Assembly (NCBI RefSeq): GCF_028128765.1
Contig: NZ_LBJG01000023.1
Span: forward strand, 496,001 to 560,000
Direction of reading: 5' to 3'
Source: Bradyrhizobium sp. CCBAU 51627
Lineage (GTDB): Bacteria > Pseudomonadota > Alphaproteobacteria > Rhizobiales > Xanthobacteraceae
DNA length: 64,000 nt
Positions within the stretch are counted from its first letter, which is position 1, and each line of letters starts with the position of its first letter. Positions 36,297 through 44,051 of this stretch are shown one piece after another. A model generated the notes under the pieces. The model ran no database searches and was not told the origin of the DNA. It saw nothing but the letters and a program-made list of their open reading frames with translations. Position numbers and translations under genes: made by a program.

Positions 36297-37433
36297 CTAC
36301 AACCCCATCTGCCGCGACGCCAGATCCTTCATGATCTCCTCGGTGCCGCCGCCGATGGCGTTGACCTTGACCTCGCGATAGATGCGCTCGGCCTTGATGC
36401 CGCGCATGAAGCCGGCGCCGCCGAAGATCTGCACGGCTTCCGAGGCGCAAAAAGCCATGGTCTGCGTCGCCTGGTTTTTCATCATGCAAATTTCGGCGAC
36501 CGGGCTCTCGCCCTGCTCCAGCCGCCAGGCCAGCATCTCCAGCATCGCCTGCGAGGCCGCGACCCTCTGTGCCATGTCGACGATCTTGTGGCGGATAACC
36601 TGGTGCTGGGCGAGCGGCTTGCCGAAGGTCTTGCGCTCCTTGGCGTAGGCGACGGCTTCGTCGAGGCAGACGCGGGCAAAGGCGGTGCAGCTCGCCGCCA
36701 TGCCCATGCGCTCGCTGTTGAAATTCTGCATGATGATCTTGAAGCCGCGCCCCTCCTCGCCGATCAGGTTCTCGGCCGGCACGCGGCAGTCATCGAAATG
36801 CAGCGCCGCGGTGTCGGAGGCCCACCAGCCCATCTTTTTCAGCTTGGTGCGTGACAGGCCCGGTGTGTCGCCCTCGATCAGGAGCAGGCTGACGCCGCCG
36901 GCGCCCTCACCACCGGTACGCACCGCAACGGTCAGATAATCGGCGCGCATGCCCGAGGTGATGAATGTCTTCTCGCCGCTCACGACGTAGTGATTGCCGT
37001 CGCGGCGCGCCCGGGTACTGAGATTCGCGACGTCGGATCCACCGCCCGGCTCGGTGATCGCGAGCGCGGATATCTTCTCGCCTGCCAGCACCTGCGGCAA
37101 TACGCGCGCCTTGACCTCAGGCCGCGCGGCGCGGGCGATCGGCGGCGAGCCGATGGTGTGGCTCATCAGGCTGGCCGTGACGCCGCCGGCCCCGGCGCGC
37201 GCCAGCTCCTGGCTCGCCACGATCTTCATGAACTGGTCGGCGGCGATGCCGCCATATTCCTCCGGGAATCCGAGCCCCAGCAGCCCGATCTCGGCCGCCT
37301 TGCGATAGAGCGCGCGGGGAAATTCGCCGGCCTCGTCCCACTCATGGGCGAACGGGGCGATCTCCTTGTCGACGAAGCGGCGCATCACGTCGCGGAAGGC
37401 GTCGTGCTCGGCGGTATAGAACGGGCTCTTCAT
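36297..37433 (-). CDS. Acyl-CoA dehydrogenase, IVD/LCAD-like active site
   Basis: A 378-residue flavoprotein starting at ATG 37433 (upstream frame to 37547 lacks a ribosome site). Motifs: LAITEPGGGSDVANLSTRA, GEKTFITSGMRADY, ERKTFGKPLAQHQVIRHKI and GGAGFMRGIKAERIYREVKVNAIGGGTEE. At the usual MCAD catalytic-base position there is Gly (MRG), while NSERMGMAA places a Glu on helix G, as in isovaleryl- and long-chain-CoA dehydrogenases. This suggests a branched or long acyl substrate. Its promoter probably lies in the 268-base gap shared with the divergent acyl-CoA synthetase gene. Confidence 0.93.
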   Translation of the reverse strand: MKSPFYTAEHDAFRDVMRRFVDKEIAPFAHEWDEAGEFPRALYRKAAEIGLLGLGFPEEYGGIAADQFMKIVASQELARAGAGGVTASLMSHTIGSPPIARAARPEVKARVLPQVLAGEKISALAITEPGGGSDVANLSTRARRDGNHYVVSGEKTFITSGMRADYLTVAVRTGGEGAGGVSLLLIEGDTPGLSRTKLKKMGWWASDTAALHFDDCRVPAENLIGEEGRGFKIIMQNFNSERMGMAASCTAFARVCLDEAVAYAKERKTFGKPLAQHQVIRHKIVDMAQRVAASQAMLEMLAWRLEQGESPVAEICMMKNQATQTMAFCASEAVQIFGGAGFMRGIKAERIYREVKVNAIGGGTEEIMKDLASRQMGL

Positions 37434-37701
37434 TGCGCTTTCGCCTTCGACGACTCGTCTCGTTCCACCATGGCTGGAACATCGGCGGCTCACTTGCGCC
37501 GAGTAGCTGGCTGGGGAGCCGCCCAACGCGCCGCTGAGTTCTAGCAACTCAACGCAAGACGATTTTCACCCCGCGCAGGCCAACTCCAAATCAAAAAAGA
37601 CTGCTGCACAAAACTCCGGCTGGCCTCCCAGGGCCATGCCGGGCATGGTGCACAGCAATAAGATTCAGGCAGGCGGCCCAAGACCGCCGAGGGAGGGAGT
37701 G

Positions 37702-39252
37702 TTGGCCGTCCGTTATTATGACTGGATCGCTCATCATGCACGCCGCGCGCCTTCCAGGCTCGCGGCCATCGATCTTTCCAGCGAGCGCCGCTTCACCTAT
37801 GCAGAGCTCGATTCCCGCGTCTCGCGCCTCGCCTCGTTCTTCCGCCACACGCTGAAGATTGCGCGCGGCGACCGCGTCACAGTGCTGGCTCTGAACACAA
37901 CCGATACCTTGGAGGTGCAGTTCGCCTGCGGACGATTGGGCGCCGTCTTCGTGCCGCTGAACACTCGCCTCACCGTCCCCGAGCTTCAGTTCATCACCGC
38001 CGATTGCGCGCCTGTTGTGATGATCCACGACGCTGATCTGGCCGAGACGGCGCTCACCGTCGCCAAACTCTGCAACGTCGCGACCAGCCTGCTGCTCGGC
38101 CCGGGCGGCTCTTACGAAGCCGGCATCGGCTCAGCAAAGCCGCTCGACCGCGCCGAAGAGGTCACGCTCGATGATGTCTCGACCATCATGTACACGTCGG
38201 GCACCACGGGCCATCCGAAGGGCGCGACCATCACCCATGGCATGACCTTCTGGAATTGCGTCAATCTCGGCGGTCCCGCCTGCATCGGACCGGCCTCGGT
38301 GCTGCTGACCGTGCTGCCGCTGTTCCACACCGGCGGGCTGAATTGCTACACCAATCCGGTGCTGCATGCCGGCGGCACCGTGATGATCATGCGCGCGTTC
38401 GATCCCGGCACGGCGCTCGGCTTGATCAACGATCCCGCGCAAGGCATCAACGTGTTCTTCGGCGTGCCTGCGATCTACCAGTTCATCGCGCAGCATCCGG
38501 CTTTCGCAACGACTGATCTGTCCCGATTGATCGTCTGTGGCGTCGGCGGCGCGCCGATGCCGGTGCCGCTTCTGAAAGTGTGGGAGGCGCGCGGCGTCGC
38601 GCTTCAGCAGGGCTACGGCATGACCGAGACCTCCCCGGCGGTGCTGGTGCTGGATCGCGAGGATGCGGCACGGAAGGCCGGCTCCGCCGGCAAGCCGGTG
38701 CTGCACACCGAGGTGCGCATCGTCCGCCCCGACGGCAGCGATGCCGATGTCGGCGAGCTCGGCGAGCTCTGGGTCAAGGGCCCGAACATCACCCCAGGCT
38801 ACTGGAACCGGCCGGAGGCGAACAAGACCTCCTTCACCGACGGCTGGCTGCACACCGGGGATGCCACGCGCGTCGATGAAGAAGGGTTTTACTACATCGT
38901 CGACCGCTGGAAGGACATGTACATCTCCGGCGGCGAGAACGTGTACCCGGCCGAGGTCGAGAACGTCCTGCACCAGCTCACCGCGATCGCGGAAGCGGCC
39001 GTGATCGGCATTCCCGATCCACAATGGGGCGAAGTCGGCCTTGCCATCGTTGCGGTGAAGCCGGGCCAGCGGCTGATCGAGTCCGATGTCTTGGCGCATT
39101 GCGCGGCCAATCTCGCGCGCTTCAAATGCCCGCGCCAGATCCGCTTCGTCGATGCGCTGCCGCGCAACGCGACCGGCAAGATCCACAAGCCGACCTTGCG
39201 CAAGGAGTTTTCGGTCGCCTCCGAAGTCGACAAGAAAGTCGCCAACGCCTGA
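37702..39252 (+). CDS. AMP-forming acyl-CoA synthetase, long/medium-chain type
   Basis: A 516-residue ligase. TTG 37702 is chosen because GGGAGG sits five bases upstream and homology begins at VRYYDWIAHHARRAP; ATG 37636 would add 22 residues without a ribosome site. ATP loop IMYTSGTTGHPKG, A5 motif QGYGMTETSP, A7/A8 GWLHTGDATRVDEEGFYYIVDRWKDM and the C-terminal lysine in PRNATGKIHKPTLRKEF are intact. It is divergent from the ACAD/GST run and most likely activates the acid that those enzymes degrade. A clear intrinsic terminator follows it. Confidence 0.93.
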   Translation: MAVRYYDWIAHHARRAPSRLAAIDLSSERRFTYAELDSRVSRLASFFRHTLKIARGDRVTVLALNTTDTLEVQFACGRLGAVFVPLNTRLTVPELQFITADCAPVVMIHDADLAETALTVAKLCNVATSLLLGPGGSYEAGIGSAKPLDRAEEVTLDDVSTIMYTSGTTGHPKGATITHGMTFWNCVNLGGPACIGPASVLLTVLPLFHTGGLNCYTNPVLHAGGTVMIMRAFDPGTALGLINDPAQGINVFFGVPAIYQFIAQHPAFATTDLSRLIVCGVGGAPMPVPLLKVWEARGVALQQGYGMTETSPAVLVLDREDAARKAGSAGKPVLHTEVRIVRPDGSDADVGELGELWVKGPNITPGYWNRPEANKTSFTDGWLHTGDATRVDEEGFYYIVDRWKDMYISGGENVYPAEVENVLHQLTAIAEAAVIGIPDPQWGEVGLAIVAVKPGQRLIESDVLAHCAANLARFKCPRQIRFVDALPRNATGKIHKPTLRKEFSVASEVDKKVANA

Positions 39253-39257
39253 TCAAA

Positions 39258-39281
39258 GCGCCCTCTCGCGGGCGCGTTTTT
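39258..39281 (+). terminator. Intrinsic terminator after the acyl-CoA synthetase gene
   Basis: Stem GCGCCC (39258-39263) and GGGCGC (39270-39275) with a six-base loop, followed by G and five T, then GTTTT. It lies five bases after the synthetase stop and separates it from the broken binding-protein gene. Confidence 0.85.
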
Positions 39282-39335
39282 GTTTTGAAATGCTCCATCC
39301 AACAAGAAACCCAAGGAAGCATCCAAGGAATTTCC

Positions 39336-39966
39336 ATGAAGAACAGGAAACTCTCCCTGCTCGCCGCCGCGGCGGCCCTGACATTGCTTTCGGTCCAGGC
39401 CGCCAACGCACAAAAAGCCTACGACACCGGCGTCACCGACACCGAGATCAAGATCGGCAATGTCGAGGCCTATTCCGGTCCGGCGTCCGCCTACGGCATC
39501 ATCGGCAAGACCGAGGATGCCTATTTCAAGATGATCAACGAGCAGGGCGGCATCAACGGCCGCAAGATCAATTTCATCTCCTGAAGGCGTGCTCTCGGCC
39601 GGCTACCTCAAGGACGCCTCGGATCCGCAATGGAAGGACGACGCCGGCATGAAGAAGTTCATGGCCTTCATCGAGAAATACATGCCCGGCGCCAACATTT
39701 CGGACGCCAATCTGGTCTACGGCTATGCCGCAGCCCAGACCATGGTGCAGGTGCTGAAGCAGGCAGGCGACAATCTCACGCACGAGAACGTGATGAAACA
39801 GGCCGCCAGCCTGAAGGACTTCACGCCCGATACGCTGATCCCGGGGATCACGATCAACACCTCGGCCGCCGATTTTGCGCCGATCGAGCAGCTCAAGATG
39901 TGGCGGTTCAAGAGCGGCCAGTGGGAGCTGTTCGGCCCCATCATCAGCGCCGAGCCGAGCGGCTAG
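39336..39966 (+). pseudogene. LivJ-like ABC substrate-binding protein gene with internal deletion and frame change
   Basis: The 5' part (39336-39584) has a good ribosome site (AAGGAA), a Sec signal ending ANAQ, and the mature N-terminus of a LivJ-like protein (TDTEIKIGNVEAYSGPASAYG ... NGRKINFIS), then a stop. From about 39580, in the next frame, the C-terminal part of the same family continues to 39966 (LSAGYLKDASDPQWKDDAGM ... MWRFKSGQWELFGPI). About 82 and 127 residues remain of a family that is usually near 400, so roughly 190 residues (about 0.6 kb, not a multiple of three) are missing. No complete protein can be made unless this is an assembly error. Confidence 0.85.
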
Positions 39967-39993
39967 CTCGCGACGAGCCCGCACCTCTCAAGG

Positions 39994-40015
39994 AAAAAGC
40001 GGCCTCGCGGCCGCT
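39994..40015 (-). terminator. Intrinsic terminator of the HTH regulator gene
   Basis: On the minus strand, AGCGGCC and GGCCGCT form a seven-base stem with a four-base loop, followed by a run of T (complement of AAAAA at 39994-39998). It lies 25 bases beyond the regulator stop and is also near the end of the broken binding-protein gene on the plus strand. Confidence 0.75.
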
Positions 40016-40039
40016 ATTTATGCGAGCCGCGAGGGCGGG

Positions 40040-40810
40040 CTATCCCGGCAGAAAGAGCGCGAACGATTCGTCGACCGTACGGCGCAAATGATCGCGATAG
40101 AGTGCATGGTTTGGGTCGCCAGGCGCGACCCGCCCCAGCGACGGCGTCGGGACATTCCTGAGCGGTACATAGGCGATCGGTGCCGCGACCGGTGTGAGTT
40201 GCGAGCCGGCGCCGGCGCGCAGCGTCGAGATGATGCCGTACATCGCGCCGGCCACAGTCGGCCGCGACACCGTGATGACGCGGTGCTGACCATGCTTGTT
40301 GATGACGAGGTAGATGAATCCGGATTGATGCGGCACGGCAACCTCGCCGGTGTGCTCATAGGCCGCATCGGTGCGATCACCCTCGCGGAAAACCAGCGAG
40401 GAGACCTTTGGCTCCCAGACGATCTCGGTGCGATAGGCGAAGATCGCATCCTTGTCCCCGAACGACGGCCGCAGCGTAATGTAGACACCCTCGAGCCAGG
40501 TGACGGCGCGATGCGAATAGGCGCCGAGACTGTCCGGCGCGACATCGCTGCCGGCCGTGGGCGACGGCACGATAGTGCTCTTGCGCAACGAGACGCCGAG
40601 CGCCTGCTCCAGCCGAACCGTGGTGGCCAGCGTGAACGGGCGGCGACCGCCGAGCGCCTTCTCCAATGTCGACAGGCTGAGCTTGGCCTGCTCGGCCAGC
40701 GCCTGCCGCGAAATGCGGCGCCTGGCGATTTCCTCCCGGATCGTCTCCGCGACCTCGCGGCTCTGCTCGTCGGAAAGCTGCCTGTCAGAGAGCTTGTCTT
40801 GCGTCTGCAT
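40040..40810 (-). CDS. XRE-like helix-turn-helix regulator with C-terminal sensor-like domain
   Basis: A 256-residue protein. Residues 25-80 hold an XRE-type helix-turn-helix (RRRISRQALAEQAKLSLSTLEKALGGRRPF, then TTVRLEQALGVSL). Residues 95-256 are a beta-rich domain (YSHRAVTWLEGVYITLRPSF, FREGDRTDAAYEHTGEVAVP, SGFIYLVINKHGQHRVITVSR) of no family I recognise; it may bind a ligand. It is divergent from the VIT/vWA-sortase genes with 187 bases between them containing inverted and direct repeats, which makes it the likely regulator of that system and of itself. Confidence 0.85.
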   Translation of the reverse strand: MQTQDKLSDRQLSDEQSREVAETIREEIARRRISRQALAEQAKLSLSTLEKALGGRRPFTLATTVRLEQALGVSLRKSTIVPSPTAGSDVAPDSLGAYSHRAVTWLEGVYITLRPSFGDKDAIFAYRTEIVWEPKVSSLVFREGDRTDAAYEHTGEVAVPHQSGFIYLVINKHGQHRVITVSRPTVAGAMYGIISTLRAGAGSQLTPVAAPIAYVPLRNVPTPSLGRVAPGDPNHALYRDHLRRTVDESFALFLPG

Positions 40811-40816
40811 CGTTAA

Positions 40817-40846
40817 CCCTGCTCCACGGCCGTCAGTCTAGCAGGG
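40817..40846. promoter_or_regulatory. Inverted repeat next to the HTH regulator start
   Basis: CCCTGCT (40817-40823) and AGCAGGG (40840-40846) are exact inverses with a 16-base spacer. The site begins seven bases upstream of the regulator's ATG, a position suited to autorepression. No binding data exist; the call is from symmetry only. Confidence 0.45.
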
Positions 40847-40884
40847 CGGACAAGTCAGCACAAAACCGGACATATCAGCCAAAA
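40847..40884. promoter_or_regulatory. Two tandem repeats spaced 20 bases, candidate operator
   Basis: CGGACAAGTCAGCACAAAA (40847-40865) is followed by CGGACATATCAGCCAAAA (40867-40884), a periodicity of 20 bases or about two helical turns. The pair abuts the inverted repeat at 40817-40846 and lies between the divergent regulator and sortase-substrate genes, consistent with cooperative binding of a regulator on one DNA face. Confidence 0.5.
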
Positions 40885-40997
40885 GGGCGGTGCGGCCAGG
40901 CCGGCCGCGGCGGAACATTGCCGATCATTCCGCTCGCGAAACGAGGCCCTCCCAACCGATGCTCAGGGCCATCAAAAAGCTTTCGGGAGCAGGCCAA

Positions 40998-43274
40998 ATG
41001 GACACTTACGAAACGGTCGACAGCCACGAACACCCTGACGAGCACCTTTGGCTCGACAGGCTCATCAAGGTCGGTCTGTTTCTCCTGGCGCAAAGCATTG
41101 CCGTGCTCCTGGTCAGCTTCGTGGCCCTGCTGGTGAGTTTTGAGACCTCCTGGTCGGCAACAACGAGCCAGCAGGCCAGCCTGCTCCAGCCCGGCGACGC
41201 CAGGTCCGGCACCCTCCTCCTGAAGGACGACGGCGGCACGATCGAAGCCATTCGGCTCGGGATCGACGTCGACGTCACGGTCTCGGGTCCGACGCTGCGC
41301 ACGCGCGTCACACAAGTCTTCCGCAACCCGACCAAGGGCTGGGTCGAGGCGACCTATGTCTATCCGTTGGCCAGCGACGGTGCGGTCGACACGCTGAAGA
41401 TGGTGGTCGGCGACCGCATCATCGTCGGCGATATCAAGGAGCGTCAGCAGGCCCGCGTGATCTACGAGCAGGCGCGCCGTGCCGGCCAGAAGGCCGCGCT
41501 CACCGAGCAGGAGCGGCCCAACATCTTCACCAACTCGGTCGCCAATATCGGCCCCGGCGAAACCGTGCTGGTGCAGATCGAATATCAGGAACCGGTGCAT
41601 CAATCCGGCAATGAGTATTCGTTGCGCGTGCCGCTCGTTGTCGGGCCGCGCTACAATCCGGCGCCGATCGTGCAGAGCGTCGACTTCCGCAACGACGGCT
41701 CCGGCTGGGGCGCGACCACATCGGACCCGGTGCCCGACCGTGACCGCATCTCGCCGCAGGTCGCGGATCCCGCCAGGAATGCGCCGCTCAATCCAACCAG
41801 CATCACCGTGCATCTGAACGCCGGCTTCGCGCTGGGCGAGGTGAAGAGCTACCACCATAACGTCAAGGTCGAGAGCCCGGACAACATGTCGCGCGTCGTG
41901 ACGCTTGCCGATGGCCCCGTGCCCGCCGATCGCGACTTCGAACTGACCTGGAAGCCGGCCGCCCAAAAGGCGCCGGCGGTCGGCCTGTTCCGCGAACATG
42001 TCGGCGACGCCGATTACCTGCTCGCCTTCGTCACGCCGCCGGCCGCCGAGCAGGCCACGCAGAAGCCGCTGCCGCGCGAAGTGGTGTTCGTGATCGACAA
42101 TTCCGGCTCGATGGGTGGCACCTCGATCGAGCAGGCCAAGGCCAGCCTGCTTTATGCGCTCGGCCGCCTCCAGCCGAACGATCGCTTCAACGTGATCCGC
42201 TTCGACGACACCATGGACGTGCTGTTTCCGACCTCGGTTCCCGCCGACGCCGCGCATGTCGGTGAAGCGACCTCGTTCGTCAGCGCCTTGCAGGCGCGTG
42301 GCGGCACCGAGATGGTGCCGGCCATGCGCGCCGCGCTGACCGACAAGCTCGGCGACACCAACATGGTTCGCCAGATCGTGTTCCTGACCGATGGCGCGAT
42401 CGGCAACGAGCAGCAATTGTTCGAGACGATCACCGCGATGCGCAGCCGCTCGCGCATCTTCATGGTCGGCATCGGCTCCGCGCCCAACACCTATCTGATG
42501 ACGCGCGCCGCCGAGCTCGGCCGCGGCGCCTTCACCCATATCGGCTCCGTCGAGCAGGTCGAGGAGCGCATGCGCGGCCTGTTCGCCAAGCTGGAAAACC
42601 CTGCCGTGACCGGCCTCAGCGCGAAATTCAGCGTTGCCAAGGCCGATGTCACGCCCGCGATCATTCCCGACGTCTATCGCGACGAACCGCTGGTGCTGGC
42701 GGCAAAGCTCGACAAGCTCGCGGGCTCACTGGAGATCAAGGGCCGCGTTGGCGACCGCCCATGGTCGGTCACGCTGCCGCTGCAAGGCGCCGCCGAGGGC
42801 AAAGGCCTGTCGAAGCTCTGGGCGAGGCGCAAGATCGGCGATGCCGAGGTGGCGCGCACGCTTCGCGAGATGACGCCGGAGGATACCGACAAGACGATCC
42901 TTGCGCTGGCGCTCGACCATCAGATCGTCACGCGGCTGACCAGCCTCGTCGCGGTCGACAAGACGCCGAGTCGTCCCGAAGGCGCGCCGCTCAGGCTCAG
43001 CGAGTTGCCGATTAACCTTCCGGCGGGCTGGGATTTCGAAAAGGTGTTCGGCGAACGGCCGCAGCTGACGCCGACACAGCTGCGCGAACGCCGCGCCGAT
43101 GCGGGCCAGCCCGCGGCAAGGCGGCCAGCTCCCGTCACGTCAGATACGATCCGCCTGCCCAAGACCGCGACCTCGGCCGAGCTGAAGATGATCGCGGGCC
43201 TGATCATGCTTGCCCTCGCCCTGATCCTGTTCGTGTTCAACCGGCGTCAGACCTTGCTCACTGACGCCGCTTGA
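40998..43274 (+). CDS. VIT/vWA surface protein, class GN sortase substrate (LPKTA anchor)
   Basis: A 758-residue protein; ATG 40998 follows GGGAGCAGG, and the frame upstream to 40890 lacks a ribosome site. One N-terminal membrane segment (about 18-44), a VIT domain (about 75-200; FRNPTKGWVEATYVYPL, GDIKERQQARVIYEQAR), a vWA domain with the intact MIDAS start VFVIDNSGSMGG (about 363), then a C-terminal sorting signal: LPKTA at 720-724 (bases 43155-43169), hydrophobic helix, and NRRQT basic tail. This is the architecture of the marine proteobacterial sortase target protein family, except that the motif ends in Ala rather than Gly. The class GN sortase gene follows after a terminator. Confidence 0.93.
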   Translation: MDTYETVDSHEHPDEHLWLDRLIKVGLFLLAQSIAVLLVSFVALLVSFETSWSATTSQQASLLQPGDARSGTLLLKDDGGTIEAIRLGIDVDVTVSGPTLRTRVTQVFRNPTKGWVEATYVYPLASDGAVDTLKMVVGDRIIVGDIKERQQARVIYEQARRAGQKAALTEQERPNIFTNSVANIGPGETVLVQIEYQEPVHQSGNEYSLRVPLVVGPRYNPAPIVQSVDFRNDGSGWGATTSDPVPDRDRISPQVADPARNAPLNPTSITVHLNAGFALGEVKSYHHNVKVESPDNMSRVVTLADGPVPADRDFELTWKPAAQKAPAVGLFREHVGDADYLLAFVTPPAAEQATQKPLPREVVFVIDNSGSMGGTSIEQAKASLLYALGRLQPNDRFNVIRFDDTMDVLFPTSVPADAAHVGEATSFVSALQARGGTEMVPAMRAALTDKLGDTNMVRQIVFLTDGAIGNEQQLFETITAMRSRSRIFMVGIGSAPNTYLMTRAAELGRGAFTHIGSVEQVEERMRGLFAKLENPAVTGLSAKFSVAKADVTPAIIPDVYRDEPLVLAAKLDKLAGSLEIKGRVGDRPWSVTLPLQGAAEGKGLSKLWARRKIGDAEVARTLREMTPEDTDKTILALALDHQIVTRLTSLVAVDKTPSRPEGAPLRLSELPINLPAGWDFEKVFGERPQLTPTQLRERRADAGQPAARRPAPVTSDTIRLPKTATSAELKMIAGLIMLALALILFVFNRRQTLLTDAA

Positions 43275-43304
43275 GAGAGGAGCACCCCGAACTCCTCTTG
43301 CTTG

Positions 43305-43353
43305 GCGCGCGCGGCTGCCCGTCCCGAAACCAACGGCCGCGCGCGCATTTTTT
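43305..43353 (+). terminator. Strong terminator/attenuator between sortase substrate and sortase genes
   Basis: Perfect 11-base stem GCGCGCGCGGC (43305-43315) with GCCGCGCGCGC (43336-43346), 20-base loop, then A and six T (43348-43353). It ends 14 bases before the sortase ATG. Partial readthrough would give much more substrate mRNA than enzyme mRNA. Confidence 0.85.
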
Positions 43354-43367
43354 CCTTGGTGGAATTC

Positions 43368-43937
43368 ATGTCCCGCTTCATCTCCCCTCTCGTCCTGGCG
43401 CTGGTCGGAACGATCCTGTTCGGCGACGGCGCCTACATCCACGCCAAAGCCTGGCTGGCGCAGGTGCTGCTGGAGCGCGCATTCGACCGAAGCGTGGCGA
43501 CCGGCCAGATAGTCAAGCCGTGGTCATGGGCGGATACCTGGCCGGTCGCCCGGATCGAGGTGAAGCGGATCGGCGCGAGCGCTATCGTGCTGGAAGGCAC
43601 GAGCGGTCAGGCGCTCGCGTTCGGACCCGGTCACCTCGACTCCACGGCCGATGCGGGCGAGCGCGGCGTTGCCGTGTATGCCGCACATCGCGACACGCAT
43701 TTCCGCTTCCTGCGGAATGTATCCGTCGGTGATGTCATCGAGATCACCCGCCGCGATGGCAGACATTTCCGCTATCGAGCGGATTCCTCGGCTGTCGTCC
43801 GTTTCGACGCATCCGGCATCGCCCCCTCGGCGCGGGATTTTGAACTGGTGCTCTCCACCTGTTGGCCATTCGATGCCGTCACGTCCGGTCCCGAGCGCTA
43901 TATCCTCCATGCGACACTGATTGAACCGGATGAATAA
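43368..43937 (+). CDS. Class GN sortase (Gram-negative sortase)
   Basis: A 189-residue transpeptidase. ATG 43368 with GGTGGA upstream is preferred; the upstream frame (from 43302) would translate the terminator hairpin. Residues 5-20 are a membrane anchor. Catalytic residues are visible: His107 in AAHRDTHF, Cys165 in LSTCWPFDA and Arg177 in GPERYIL, the pattern of sortases. WPVARIEV and LEGTSGQALAFGPGHL belong to the class GN family. It should cleave the LPKTA signal of the preceding protein in the inner membrane or periplasm; the nucleophile that accepts the protein in a Gram-negative cell is not known. Confidence 0.94.
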   Translation: MSRFISPLVLALVGTILFGDGAYIHAKAWLAQVLLERAFDRSVATGQIVKPWSWADTWPVARIEVKRIGASAIVLEGTSGQALAFGPGHLDSTADAGERGVAVYAAHRDTHFRFLRNVSVGDVIEITRRDGRHFRYRADSSAVVRFDASGIAPSARDFELVLSTCWPFDAVTSGPERYILHATLIEPDE

Positions 43938-44051
43938 CCGCGACACAGCGCTCATTCCATCACGCGGCATACCACGTGGTTGCCACTGAGAAGAACTGGC
44001 CATAGAACAGAGTGACGCGCCACCAAGAAAAACAACGGGTGAGGTCACGCC

